A DNA stretch of 64,000 nucleotides from Nothopassalora personata. Taxonomy: Eukaryota > Ascomycota > Dothideomycetes > Mycosphaerellales > Mycosphaerellaceae. Shown here one piece after another: positions 51,301 to 61,476 of the stretch. Position 1 is the stretch's first letter. The number at the start of each line of letters is the position of its first letter. The position numbers and the translations under genes are program-made. The notes under the pieces were generated by a model. The model searched no databases, was not told where the DNA came from, and saw nothing but the letters and a program-made list of their open reading frames with translations. The stretch is from contig CM066290.1 of assembly GCA_033816765.1 (NCBI GenBank), positions 2,666,001 through 2,730,000 on the forward strand. Reading direction: 5' to 3'.

Positions 51301-51870
51301 ATTAGTACTACTAACACTATTACTAGTACTACGAGTATAGATGTCTAGCGCGCTCGGCGTACTAGATACGCTAGCAAAGCGTAAGTTTAGTACACTAGGG
51401 CCGTAGACCCCTAAGTCCTTACTAGCTAGGCGCCTAGGTACCGATATTAAGATATATATACGCTATCTACTATACTTCGTAGCTAGTAAGTATTTACTAC
51501 GCTCTTTGCTTACGATACGCTTACTAATAGTATAATAGACGAGTAGGATACGTGTAATAGTGTTACTACCGGTAAGTTACTTAAGAAGTGTAGGCGCTAT
51601 AGAGACATTAGGCACCCCTACGTTAGTAACACTAGCGTCGCTATCGCGTAGCTAGTAGCTCGCCTACGCGCCGCTTACGCCTAGCGCGATAAGCTTATCT
51701 AGGGGCTTAGTAACCCTATTACTAAATAAGAGTAGGATGCTCTAGACTAGTAGTACGAGCTCTATACCTAGCTAGGCGAGTAGATCCTAGAGGTAAGTGC
51801 TACGCCTCGCTAGCGCTCCCTACGCTCGCCGTGTGCGGCGTACTGTCGCTCCCTATGTAAATCGGCTAAC
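51301..51870 (+). pseudogene. antisense ORF of element D: cysteine cluster plus charged helical region
   Basis: On the strand opposite pol, in the gap between chromodomain and 3' LTR, one frame can be read from at least 51301 to about 51870 with only TAG/TAA breaks. It encodes a cysteine at 51553-51555 and, after eleven residues, C-x2-Y-x6-Y at 51589-51621. Both Tyr codons (TAT, TAC) are one RIP-type change from Cys, giving C-x2-C-x6-C. A long Ala/Leu/Gln/Arg-rich segment (51625-51790) looks coiled-coil. Position, strand and domain order match the antisense ORF of element B. The limits are approximate. Confidence 0.5.
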
Positions 51871-52639
51871 CTCCTCCTAGGCTAAGAGGCAGTTCTCTAC
51901 CTATAAGAATAAGCGTATAGGGGACACCCGCGTGCGCTTCGCCGGCGCCTCTACTACTACTGCCCCCTCCTCCTCCGCCGCTACTACGTCCGTAGTTCTA
52001 TAGTAAGAGTAGAATAGGGCCCTTAATAGGCTCTTCGAGCTCGGCCGTGCTATAAGTACTATACGTGTTATATACGTGTCCTATACTAACCGTAGTTATA
52101 GTTCCTATAGGCTAGAAACATCGATACTACCGCGGCTAATAGGGCCTTCTTACTACTAGCCCTACGGGGCGAGTATAATAAGGAGGATAATAAGAAGGAT
52201 AATAATAAGTAATCGCGCGCTCCGCGCATATTAGCCGCCTACTACGCGCCTATGTTCTATCTACGTAGCGCCGTAGTGCGCCTATAAAAGTTTGTTTTTA
52301 AAATAAATACTCTTCTCTCTACTCTTCTCTCTCCTTACCTCCCTCTCTAATGTTATTACTGTCGGGGGTGTTTACTCGACTAAGTAAGCGAGCCTTTTAG
52401 TCCGATAGAAGACACTATAGGTTAGTGTCTTCTATACTAGTTATAGCTAAGTTTACTATCGGGGGTAGAGGTCCTTATATCTAGCTACCGAAGGGTTAAG
52501 GTCTAAATGCATAACCTATACCCTTGTTTTAGCGCCTTACACTACCTTCGTAGGTACCTTATATTTGACTACTATACGCGTAGCCTTCGCGGATCCTTCC
52601 GCCGGCTTATACCGTCTTCGCTAACGCCTTATATTCGGC

Positions 52640-55600
52640 TACTATACGCGTAGCATTCGCGAGTCCTTATACTAGCTCCTAGCTATTATACTCTTCTAGC
52701 TAGCCCTTCTATCGCACTAGGTACTGCACTTTGCCCTTATACTTACGCTTTCCTAGTACTGCCTCTACTTTATATTCCCCGTCCTTATTAGCGAGGGCTA
52801 TAGTGCCTCTATCCTTCTCGCTACCCGCGTACGGCTCGAGGAGGGATACGTAGAATACATTATAAATTCTTAAGTCGGCTAGTAGTACTAGGCGGTACGC
52901 CTACGAACCGATAGCGTCGATAATGCGGTACGGTCTAATAAACTTCGGACCTATCTTCTTCTTCGGCAATACTAACCTTAGGTTCTTCATAGATAATAAG
53001 ACTATATCGCCTATACGATAGCTCTTAGCCTTATAAGTCTTATTATAGTAGCGAGTCTAATCGGCTACTACGATTTCCTAACGCTTCGTAAGCGTAGCGC
53101 GCATCTCTCGTATACGGTTAACTAAGTCTACTGCTACTAGTACCTCCCCTTCCCGGATCCCGCCTCGAGATCCTATAGGTATTAGGGTAATCTTAGGTCT
53201 CTAACTATACGCTATTTTGAATAGGCTTATACGTAGCGTAGGGTAGACGCTATTATTACATACGAATTTAGTAATAGCTAGCCACTTAGCCTACTCTATC
53301 TAGTTCTCGCTATAGTAATAACGAAGGTACTGTTCTAAGGTTTAGTTTACCCTCTTAGTCTAGCCGTTAGTCTAAGGGTAAAAGGCCGTAGATAGCTTAC
53401 GCTTTACCTACGCCTCGAAGTAGAAGTTACTCTAGAACTTACTCGTAAACACTAACCCGCGGTCACTTACTATACCCGCTAGCACACTATAATACCGCAC
53501 GACTTCGTCTCGTAAGATCCTCGTAAGCTCCGCCGCTATACATGTCTTAGTCGTAGGAATGTACAAGTTCATTTTAGAGTAGCGGTCGACGATTAATAGG
53601 ATCGTATTATACACGCATTCTCCTCGCTTACTTAGCGGTAGGTCCGTAATGAAATCTATAGTAATTTCCTACTATGGACCGTCTAGCCTAGGTAGTAGCT
53701 ATAGCTCGCCGTAGGGTCGATAGCGCCTCGCCTTCGAGGTCTAACAAGCCCTACAGTTTCTAACTTACATCCTTACTTAGTAATTCCTACTAGTAATAAC
53801 GTCGTAGTAGCTCTTTAGTCTTTACCTTACTAAAGTGCCCTACTAGTAGGTCGTTATAATACATGTAGAGTAGCTATGCTCTTACTACATAGTCTTTAGG
53901 TACTATAATCGCGTTCCCGCGATAGACTAACCCGTCTTTTACATACTAGTCCTTAGCGTCCCCTTCGCTAGGCGCCTACGATAAGTATACGATGTACCTA
54001 TCGTCTCTCCCCTATACGATTTTCATTAGTAGTGTAAGTAGTCTACCTAGGCCGCCCTATATTATTATAGCGCACACTCTTACTAGTAGCGATCGGGTCC
54101 CCTACGGCTCGTAGGCTCCTACTACTATTGTCGTCGCCTTATCCTATATCTTCTCGTAGGTAGCGGTTAAGCGCCTTACTATAGGCTCGTCCTCTCTTAA
54201 TAGGGATTCCTTCTAGAAAGATAGCTTACTTTATAGCGTAGGAAGCAAGTTCGACGTCTACTACGCTACGCGTACGTAGTTACTACGTCGCGATAGCGCA
54301 TCGGCTAGGTTACTCTTCCCCGACCTATACTCTACTACGAAGTCGAAAGATTATAGAAACGTCGCCTATCGAGCTTACCTCCCGTTTAGCTACTTTACTG
54401 TTATAAAACCCTATAGGTTCGTATAGTCGACTAGCACCTAAACCGTATACGATGCGCCTTCGAGGTACGGTCGCTAATACTTAAATGCCTCTACTACTAC
54501 TAGTAGCTCTTAGTTATAGGTCTTATAATTGTACTCGGTAGGTATTATCTTACGAGAATAGAAGGCAATTAGATGCTACTTAGTCCTAAATAGCTAAGAG
54601 ATAATGCCTATAATCGTAAAACCTAAGGCATCCGTCTTAACCCTCGTACGTAACGAAGGATCGAAGTGCCTTAGGATAGGTACTCCGAGGAACCTAGCTT
54701 TTAGCCGTTAGAACGCTTACTCCTCGTAAGCGGACTACATAAGAGGCCCCTGCTTCTTACTATTCTTACATCCCTTTAGTAGGTCTATTAATAGCTTCGC
54801 AATCCTCGAGTACCCTTCGATAAAGCGTCTATAGAAGTTATAGAATCCTAGGAAGGATTGAACCTTATAAAAACTCGTAGGCGTAGGCTATTCCTCGATT
54901 ACGGCTACCCTACTCCTATCTATCGATACGCCTACGACACTTACGATAAATCCTAGGAACTCGGCATTCTCCTAGAAGAAGCTACACTTCTTTAGGTTCG
55001 TAAATAGGGCGAACTTTCGTAGCCTCTCTAGTACCGCGCGTACGGCTCGCACGTGCTCCTTACGCGTTACGCTATAGATAAGGATATTATCTAGGTAGAC
55101 TACGTAGATGTTATCTACTAACCTAGTAAGGGCCTTGTTAATATACCGCTAAAAGGTAGCTAGTGCGTTAGTTAACCTAAAAGGCATAACTAAGTACTCG
55201 TAGTAACCGTATCGCGTACGAAACGTAGTCTTCCACTCGTCTCCTTACTTAATAGGAATACGGTAGTAGGCATCCTATAGGTCGATTGTAGTAAAGAGCC
55301 TAGCGCCCTATAGCCTATCTAAGGTCTTACTAATTAGGGGTAGTAGGTACCGGTTCTTTACTATAATCTCATTTAGGCCTCTATAATCTATATAGAGCCT
55401 AAGAATACTATTCTTCTTTAGTACGAATAGGATAGGCGTACCCGCCTCGCTTACGGATCGCCTAATCCACCCCTTCTCCATTGCTTACGTAAGGTACTCC
55501 TTTAAGGCCTCTAGCTTAGTTAAGGACTAGTAGTACAGCGGCTTAAAAGGGGGTTTCTTTCCTTTAACGAGATTAATCGTATACTTAACCCCGTCGGGCA

Positions 55601-56300
55601 TCTTACGCTTCGCCTACTTATTAGGTACGTATACATCTCGGAAGTCTATAAATTCTTTAGGCTACGAGGGGCCCTCTCCTTCGGGTACTACTATAGTAAT
55701 AGCCCGAACACTTATCGTATAAACCTACTTTAAGCTCTCGAGATCCTTAAGGAACTCGCGTACGTTACGCTACTAAATCGTAGGCGTCTCTATACCGTAG
55801 TACTACTAGTTATCCTTATCGGCCTTTACTATCCGATTACGATACCGCTAGGGTCTACCTAAAATAACTAACGGCCTACCTATAGGCGCTACATAGTAGA
55901 TAGCGTCGCTTACGCGCTCTACTCCTATATCGTTAGCTAGTCGTACGCGAACCGTATAGGCGCCGTAGTAATGCCCCTAGTCCTACGCGTACGACTCTAG
56001 ATTTAGAAGCTTTATACTACTAATAGGCTACATCTAGTATCGGAGTATATACTCGTACGATACTAAGCTTAAATCTATACCGTTATCTAGAAGAAACGTA
56101 GCCTCGCGAAAGCCCTTACGCGTCTCGACGGCGCCTCGTAAGTAACGCGCTAGACTCGTATCGACTTACCTTAAGGGGTCTACATAGAAACTCGGACTTA
56201 GGAGCGACCCTTGCCTAGTCCTCTACCTTTTCCCTATTCGCCCTTCTTAGTTAAAGCCTCGACAGTTTCTACCCTACGAACCGCTTACGCGTCGCGGTCT
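52640..56300 (-). pseudogene. element D pol remnant: protease, RT, RNase H, integrase, chromodomain
   Basis: Minus-strand landmarks: 'IYVVYLDNILI' (RT), the open integrase piece 53614-53432 with 'TILLIVDRYSKM' (first Asp) and 'AGIVSDRGLVFTSKF' (second Asp), and 'EYKVEAVLGKRKYKGKVQYLVR' (chromodomain). RIP stops interrupt the rest. Confidence 0.82.
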
Positions 56301-57300
56301 TTCTATAGGTATCTATTCCGGCACTCCGTCTTATAGTAACCCTTCCTACCGTAGCCGTAGCACTCTACTTTCGACTTCTAGCTAGTTAAAGACGAGCTAC
56401 CGGCGTCTCGCTACTAACTCGCACCCGAGGCGCCCGGTACTTAACTCTACTTCTATTACTTTAGGCGATCGGCCCGCTTATATACGCCCTTAGCTTTACG
56501 CTTACGACGTATATACTACCCGCGGTCGTGCCCTCCGCTACTACCTTGGCGCTCGGTACTTTCGATACGCGAGGCTAGGATTACTAGGTCTTCTCTAGTC
56601 GTAAGGATATTATAGTAGCTAACGATAGCGGACCGTAAGCGAGGCGTAAGCTTCGCTAGTAGGTGCCGTATACGTTACGCTTCTGAGTAGTTACCTAACT
56701 AGTCCTCTATAACATCTAGCTTAGTCGCGAACTACCGCGCTATCTAGTTATCCTTCTATTTCGTAACCTCGTACTCTAACATAACGTTAAGTACGCGATT
56801 TATAGGATCGCCGTATACGTCTCGGTAGAACTCCTTAAAGTCCTAGTATATATACCATACGAGGTTAACGGCGCTATAGTTAGTATACTATCGCTCGCTT
56901 ACCTCTCCGCTAAGGTACATAACCCTATATAGGACCTTTAATTCGTCTATCGCGTACATAGTGCCTAAGAGGGCGAAGATAAGTAAGAGCTCCCGAAGGA
57001 ATACCCTTGCCTTCCTTATCGAATCCCCTCTAAAAGGCGTCGGCTCTTTTAGGCGCGGTCGCGTCGTATGCGCTACGGCCGCGCCTCGTACTATAATATT
57101 ATCGTTAGTAGTTATAGAGATAGAGGTAGGGGTCATAGTAGGGAGGTAATCTCCTCTCCTCCCTCCTATACGCTCTAGAGGCGGTACGCTTATAGCGCGT
57201 AAGATCTCTAGCCGCTCGATCTCCCGCTATATCTCTTACTCTTTAATCTTAGCCCGTAAGGCCTCTCTTCTCGTAACTAAGGCTACACGACGCGCCTACT
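56300..57300 (-). pseudogene. element D gag remnant
   Basis: The open part 57136-56888 shows 'PTPFRGDSIRKARVFLREL' and 'YAIDELKVLYRVMYLSG', the usual chromovirus gag core. A knuckle near 56370-56325 reads 'CYGYGRKGYYKTEC', degraded from CCHC. Confidence 0.75.
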
Positions 57301-57404
57301 ACTATACTCTAGGGCTTAGGGGCGGCGTAGGCGACTCGCCGTCGTGTACGTCGCGATCGGGCTCTATAGCGTGTATAGATTATAACGAAGGGAAGCTTTA
57401 GAAC

Positions 57405-57602
57405 TATAAGGGCCGTAAGACTATAAGGGGATGTCGTAATATATAGTACGCCTACGACCTACTAGTCGTAGATGAACTAAAGCTTACTTTCTTCTATAGA
57501 CGCTATGCGCGTCTCCTAGTGTACATATGCGCGTCACGTACGGTATGCTAAGCCGGGCATGGCCGCATTACATGTAAGGGTTAGCTATAGGCTACCCTTA
57601 CA
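57405..57602 (-). repeat. 5' LTR of element D (right copy)
   Basis: 198 bp, followed by ATTAA at 57603-57607. Confidence 0.92.
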
Positions 57603-57607
57603 ATTAA

Positions 57608-58040
57608 GTAAGGCCTTTATCTTTTTCCTTTTTAAGGGGATTATCGACTAGAGAGCAGTTAAGTAGGGAATAGTTACGAAATCAAGTACTAAATTAGAGC
57701 TGTATGCCCTTAGTTACGCCGCCTTAGAGGTCCTATAGTGGGATAGGCTTTTTAGTGTAGTTACCCTTAAATTGGAGAATCGGATACTGCTATACTATAA
57801 TAACCAGTAGACCATAAGGATTGTTAAGACCCTAAATGGCAGAATTGATACTAAGATAAGGCATGTAGACGTCTAACAATGCTAGCTTAGGGAACAGTAC
57901 TAAGTAGGACGTCTTAAAATTAGCTAGATAAGGATATAGGAGATAGCCGCTGACGGTCTAACTAAGGTCCTAACTCCTTAACAGCACTAGCGGTTTGTTA
58001 ATCACCTCAATTTAGGAGATTAGCAAATAGGCATACCCTC
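57608..58040 (+). pseudogene. element A RNase H C-terminal part
   Basis: Reading through RIP stops gives 'KLELYALSYAALEVL', 'LYYDNQQTIRIV', 'TKIRHVDVQ' and 'IAADGLTKVLT', the copia RNase H and its tail, in frame with 45133-45384 across element D. Confidence 0.85.
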
Positions 58041-59260
58041 GCTTTAATAGCTAGGGGGTGCTATCTTCACTTTACTTCTAAAATAAACACTCGCAATTTA
58101 TTTAGCTAGGGGCTAAGGACACCCTACCTTTACAACTAGAGAGGACTAAAGGACTTCTAAGAATAATATAAGGCCTATAACTCGTAGTAAAGCTCACCTA
58201 ACGGTTACACGCACTTATAACGTAATAACCTTACATGCTTAGCGCGAATATAGCCTATATCTAATTTCTTAATCCTTCTAGTAACCCTCTCTTTTACAAT
58301 CCACTTCGCACCGCCGTTAATCTCCTTACTAGGTAGCCCCTTAGCTTAGTTAGTTACCCTTTAACTACTATACTAGGGTACGACTACATCCTAGAACACT
58401 AGAACATAAGCATTAGAACCCTTAAAATAGAGCCTATTTTAGAAGTTAAGACACCTACACTACTTAATTTAGGTCTAGTCGAGCCTAAGAACGCGCTACC
58501 TCCACTAACTACACCTAAAGAAGAACCCTTAAATCCTAGAAACAAGTCCTCTATGTCTATTAAAGAATTCTAATAACTCCTTAAGGCGAGCTAGGAGATA
58601 GGCTACGAGTCCGACACTAGCCGTACAGTAGCCTAAGAAAGAAGTACGGGGTAAAGAAGACCCCTACAAAAGAGGTATTAGAGGAGAAGTAAAAGGCTTA
58701 GAATAAGGCGCATAAGGACTCTAAGTAGAAGAGCTAACTCCGAAACTACGTCTATAGGTTACTTAGGACCCTCGCTAAAGGACGAAAACCTCGCCTCCCT
58801 AAATTTAACCTTAGAGTGAAAAATAAGGCCTTTAAGCCTATCCTTAGACTTATTAAGCAATTCTTAGGCATCCGTAGCGACCTTAGTTACGATTCTAGGG
58901 TAGAAGTTAACAAGCAGTCCCTAGATTAGTATAAGAGTACCACTCTAGGAAATGAGGATTATGTACCTACCTATAACATTAATAACCTTACTAAGCTGCT
59001 TTAGGGTATTTAATAGAGCATGATTAAGTCTACTCTAAAGAAGGGAATGGCCTCTAAGAAGAGAGAGGCACCCTAAGACGAAGAAACTAATAAAGAGGAA
59101 ACCCCGAAAAAGAAGATAAAGGGTACTATTACTAGTTAGGAGGGAGTTATCGAAGACCTTATCTATAAAGTTAAGGGTAATATAAACAAGGTCATAAAGG
59201 ATATAAAGGTCCTTAGCGCCAAGATCACTCTACTTAGTTCCTATGTAGAGTAAGGGGGTG
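58041..59260 (+). pseudogene. element A extra 3' ORF after RNase H (~200 codons readable)
   Basis: From 58651 to the stop at 59251-59253 one frame holds 201 codons with only TAG/TAA breaks. The predicted product is Lys/Glu-rich with 'PKFNLRVKNKAFKPILRLI' in the middle and a helical end ('IYKVKGNINKVIKDIKVLS'). A second coding-like stretch in another frame (about 58430-58640) may be its start after an indel. It is not RNase H and lies where copia elements normally have only a short 3' UTR. I recognise no family. Confidence 0.5.
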
Positions 59261-59509
59261 TGTAAAGCGCTAGGATAATACATAGATAGCAGGTTTTGAG
59301 GGTAACATAACCTAATTGAGTATGGTAATTACTTGTCCTTAGGAAATGAGATTAGGCACCTGAATTACAGGGATTGAGGGCCTCTTATCAAAAGAAGACT
59401 TATATAAGCACCTTAAGGGTGCCACTACTAGTAATAAACATGGTTTTTCATACCCTGATTTCTAGACTTAATACCCTAGTTCCAAACTTCCATCTCCACT
59501 AGTTTCACA
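59261..59509 (+). repeat. 3' LTR of element A
   Basis: 249 bp, followed by CATAG at 59510-59514. Confidence 0.93.
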
Positions 59510-59514
59510 CATAG

Positions 59515-60031
59515 CCAAAGTATCGCTCGAGTGAAACTCGTGATAGCCCGATGCCAAATGCTTGGGGTCCTTGCTTTGATGTGGTTAACGGAGAGCCAAG
59601 AGCCTGGGCATGTGCTACGGCAGGCAGACGTCCGACAACCATGCTCACTTAACTTGAGCGATGCTGATATTATGCCAAATGCTGGGCAGATAGTCCAAAA
59701 CAGGGGCGGTATGGCAGCTGTAGCAACGCGCCTTCTGCCTCAATTGTAATGCTATGCTCAATGCAGCGCGTCAATACCCCGACTCATTGAAGAAACATCT
59801 TTCGTAGTGTATATGACGAAGCGCTGGGCGGCAACAAGAGCCGTTGAAGTGATATCTGTGATATGCTTGGGAGTGCTTGGTGTTCCGGGCTTGGCTCTCC
59901 GTACGGGCCCACACAGTTTCTCGCCCGTGGATCGGGGTTTTTTAGAGTTCCTCACCCTTCTTGTCCCGGTTGAGCCGCTACCTCCCACGACCGCAACATT
60001 TCTAGCAATAAAGACCCCCCCACCCCCTCTC
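59515..60031. other. flank between the transposon block and the carbonic anhydrase gene
   Basis: No gene is recognised. The carbonic anhydrase frame is open upstream to 59807 but reads as non-protein-like sequence. A C-rich run precedes the ATG at 60032. Confidence 0.4.
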
Positions 60032-60832
60032 ATGTTCAAAGCAACAGTGCGCGGCGCGAGTCAAAGATTCATTGGAGCACCCCTTCGACCTGCAGATTAC
60101 TTCGTCAAGCCTCACAAGCTACTCCCCATCAAGGTCGTCAGCCGGAAGTCATACTGCTCCAGCAACATGTCCGACATTCCCGATTACCTACGAGCAAGCC
60201 ACGACAAGATCTTCGACAACAACAAGAAATGGGCTTCAGAAAAGGCCCAGAAGGACCCGGAGTTCTTCACCAAACTCTCATCCGGCCAGAAGCCCGACTA
60301 CCTCTACATAGGATGCGCCGATAGCCGTATTCCATCCAATGAGATCATGGGCTTGGATGCCGGAGAGGTCTTCACCCACCGAAACATCGCCAACTTGGTC
60401 TGCAACACCGACCTGAACGTGATGAGCGTCATCAACTATGCCGTTCGCCACCTGGGTGTTAAGCATATTGTGGTTGTCGGCCACTACAGCTGCGGTGGTG
60501 TCAAGGCCGCCATGACTCCAGCAGACCTTGGCATTCTCAACCCGTGGCTTCGAAACATCCGGGATGTCTATCGACTGCACGAGCAGGAGCTCGACGCTAT
60601 CCAGGACCAGGATCAGAAGTACAACAGGCTGGCCGAGCTGAACGTCCTCGAGCAGGCCAGGAATGTGGTGAAGACGGCGGCGGTGCAGCAAAGCTACGCG
60701 AAGAATAGGTACCCTACTGTCCATGCGTGGATCTTCGACTTCAAGGATGGCCTGCTGAAGGATCTGAACCTCGATTTTGAGAAACAGCTCCAGCAAATTC
60801 AGAAGATCTACAATTTGACTGGTGGCGAGTAG
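60032..60832 (+). CDS. beta-carbonic anhydrase with mitochondrial-type N-terminus (Nce103-like)
   Basis: The product is 266 aa. The zinc ligands are C95 ('IGCADSR'), H151 and C154 ('GHYSCGG'), and the D97/R99 pair is the beta-class catalytic dyad. The enzyme interconverts CO2 and bicarbonate. In ascomycetes, Nce103 homologues supply bicarbonate for carboxylases and support growth in air. From the ATG at 60032 the first 45 residues are Arg/Lys/Ser-rich with no acidic stretch, like a matrix-targeting peptide. A second in-frame ATG at 60167 begins 'MSDIPDYL', where the conserved domain starts, and would give a 221-aa cytosolic form. No intron is needed. Confidence 0.93.
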   Translation: MFKATVRGASQRFIGAPLRPADYFVKPHKLLPIKVVSRKSYCSSNMSDIPDYLRASHDKIFDNNKKWASEKAQKDPEFFTKLSSGQKPDYLYIGCADSRIPSNEIMGLDAGEVFTHRNIANLVCNTDLNVMSVINYAVRHLGVKHIVVVGHYSCGGVKAAMTPADLGILNPWLRNIRDVYRLHEQELDAIQDQDQKYNRLAELNVLEQARNVVKTAAVQQSYAKNRYPTVHAWIFDFKDGLLKDLNLDFEKQLQQIQKIYNLTGGE

Positions 60833-61476
60833 AGGATTGAAGGATTGCTTACCAAGGTGTAGCTAGCCATACATAGCGGCTTGGTCCGGAACGGAACCGA
60901 GCATACTCAGCGTGTCGTTCATTCCAGCGCTGTGTCAACATGGTAGGTTCACGAGGGGTGAGCTCGTCTGTCGAAAGTAAGAGATGTGGACCCAATGAGA
61001 TCGGCAGAGTAATCCATCCAGCTCTTGAGCAGCACAGGTCTTTGTACCTCCTAGCGCCAATCTGATACACGCCTTCGTCTTGACATATCATCGACCGATA
61101 GGAGCAGTATGCATCGACCAAGAGGCTAGGGCACATATCCTGCTGCGTTGCTTCGGGTAAATGCTTGCGAGCGATCTACGACGCTTGCCAACTCACGCGG
61201 CTCTTGTTCACCTTCGCGGCCGCGCTTTTCGTAGGTTGTACTTTTTAACTTCTCGCACTTCTCGCTCGCATTGCCACGAAGGCAAGTGGGAGGCAGGACG
61301 ACCAGGGTTGCTGGTCGCATCAGCATATTGGATTTCAAAAGCCTCGAATCAGCTGTTGCAATCGACATGTTGATAACTAAGTTTCCAACGCGCCGGGGAT
61401 CCAACATTCACGAAAGTCGTTATATAGCTGGACTGGTTTCCACGAGCTACCTTTCCCACTTACCATCGCTCACAAG
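60833..61476. other. intergenic region before the second P450
   Basis: No convincing gene. A TATATAG string at 61421-61427 lies 50 bp before the P450 start and may be its TATA element. Confidence 0.4.

Larger units (their letters stand above)
45385..57602 (-). mobile_element. element D: Ty3/gypsy chromovirus, minus orientation, RIP-damaged, carrying the young copia element
   Basis: The 198-bp LTRs (45385-45582, 57405-57602) are flanked by ATTAA at 45380-45384 and 57603-57607. Deleting the element with one ATTAA restores element A's RNase H frame. A purine tract (AGAAGGGGAGGTAG) abuts the 3' LTR on the minus strand. Minus-strand order: gag (57300-56300), RT with YLDN(=YLDD) near 55086-55098, integrase (about 53850-53000) and chromodomain (about 52790-52660). 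Without the young copia it is about 6.9 kb. An antisense cysteine/helical ORF lies between the chromodomain and the 3' LTR. Confidence 0.92.
19813..59509 (+). mobile_element. element A: Ty1/copia retrotransposon, RIP-damaged, split by two large nested elements and a solo LTR
   Basis: The 249-bp LTRs at both ends begin TGTAAAG and end TTTCACA, and are flanked by CATAG at 19808-19812 and 59510-59514. The 5' LTR is followed by GTTATAAGCCCGAG, a RIP-altered primer site matching the anticodon arm of initiator tRNA-Met. A purine run (TAAGGGGGTG) precedes the 3' LTR. With the inserts removed the element is about 6.5 kb, in the order gag, protease, integrase, reverse transcriptase, RNase H, extra ORF. 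This order marks Ty1/copia. The coding sequence is full of TAG and TAA and short of CpA. The frame is continuous across the C and D insertion points once one copy of each target duplication is removed. Confidence 0.93.

Noticed and set aside
20062..59260. Stop-codon reassignment (TAG/TAA as sense) in the central block
   Set aside because: TAG and TAA appear at Gln and Trp positions of known retroelement proteins, CpA is nearly absent and CCHC or catalytic residues are also hit (Cys to Tyr). That is RIP decay. Host genes on both sides use normal stops.
19813..59509. A giant Starship-type element
   Set aside because: No tyrosine recombinase or cargo genes are visible, and the outer ends are copia LTRs with a 5-bp duplication and an adjacent primer site.
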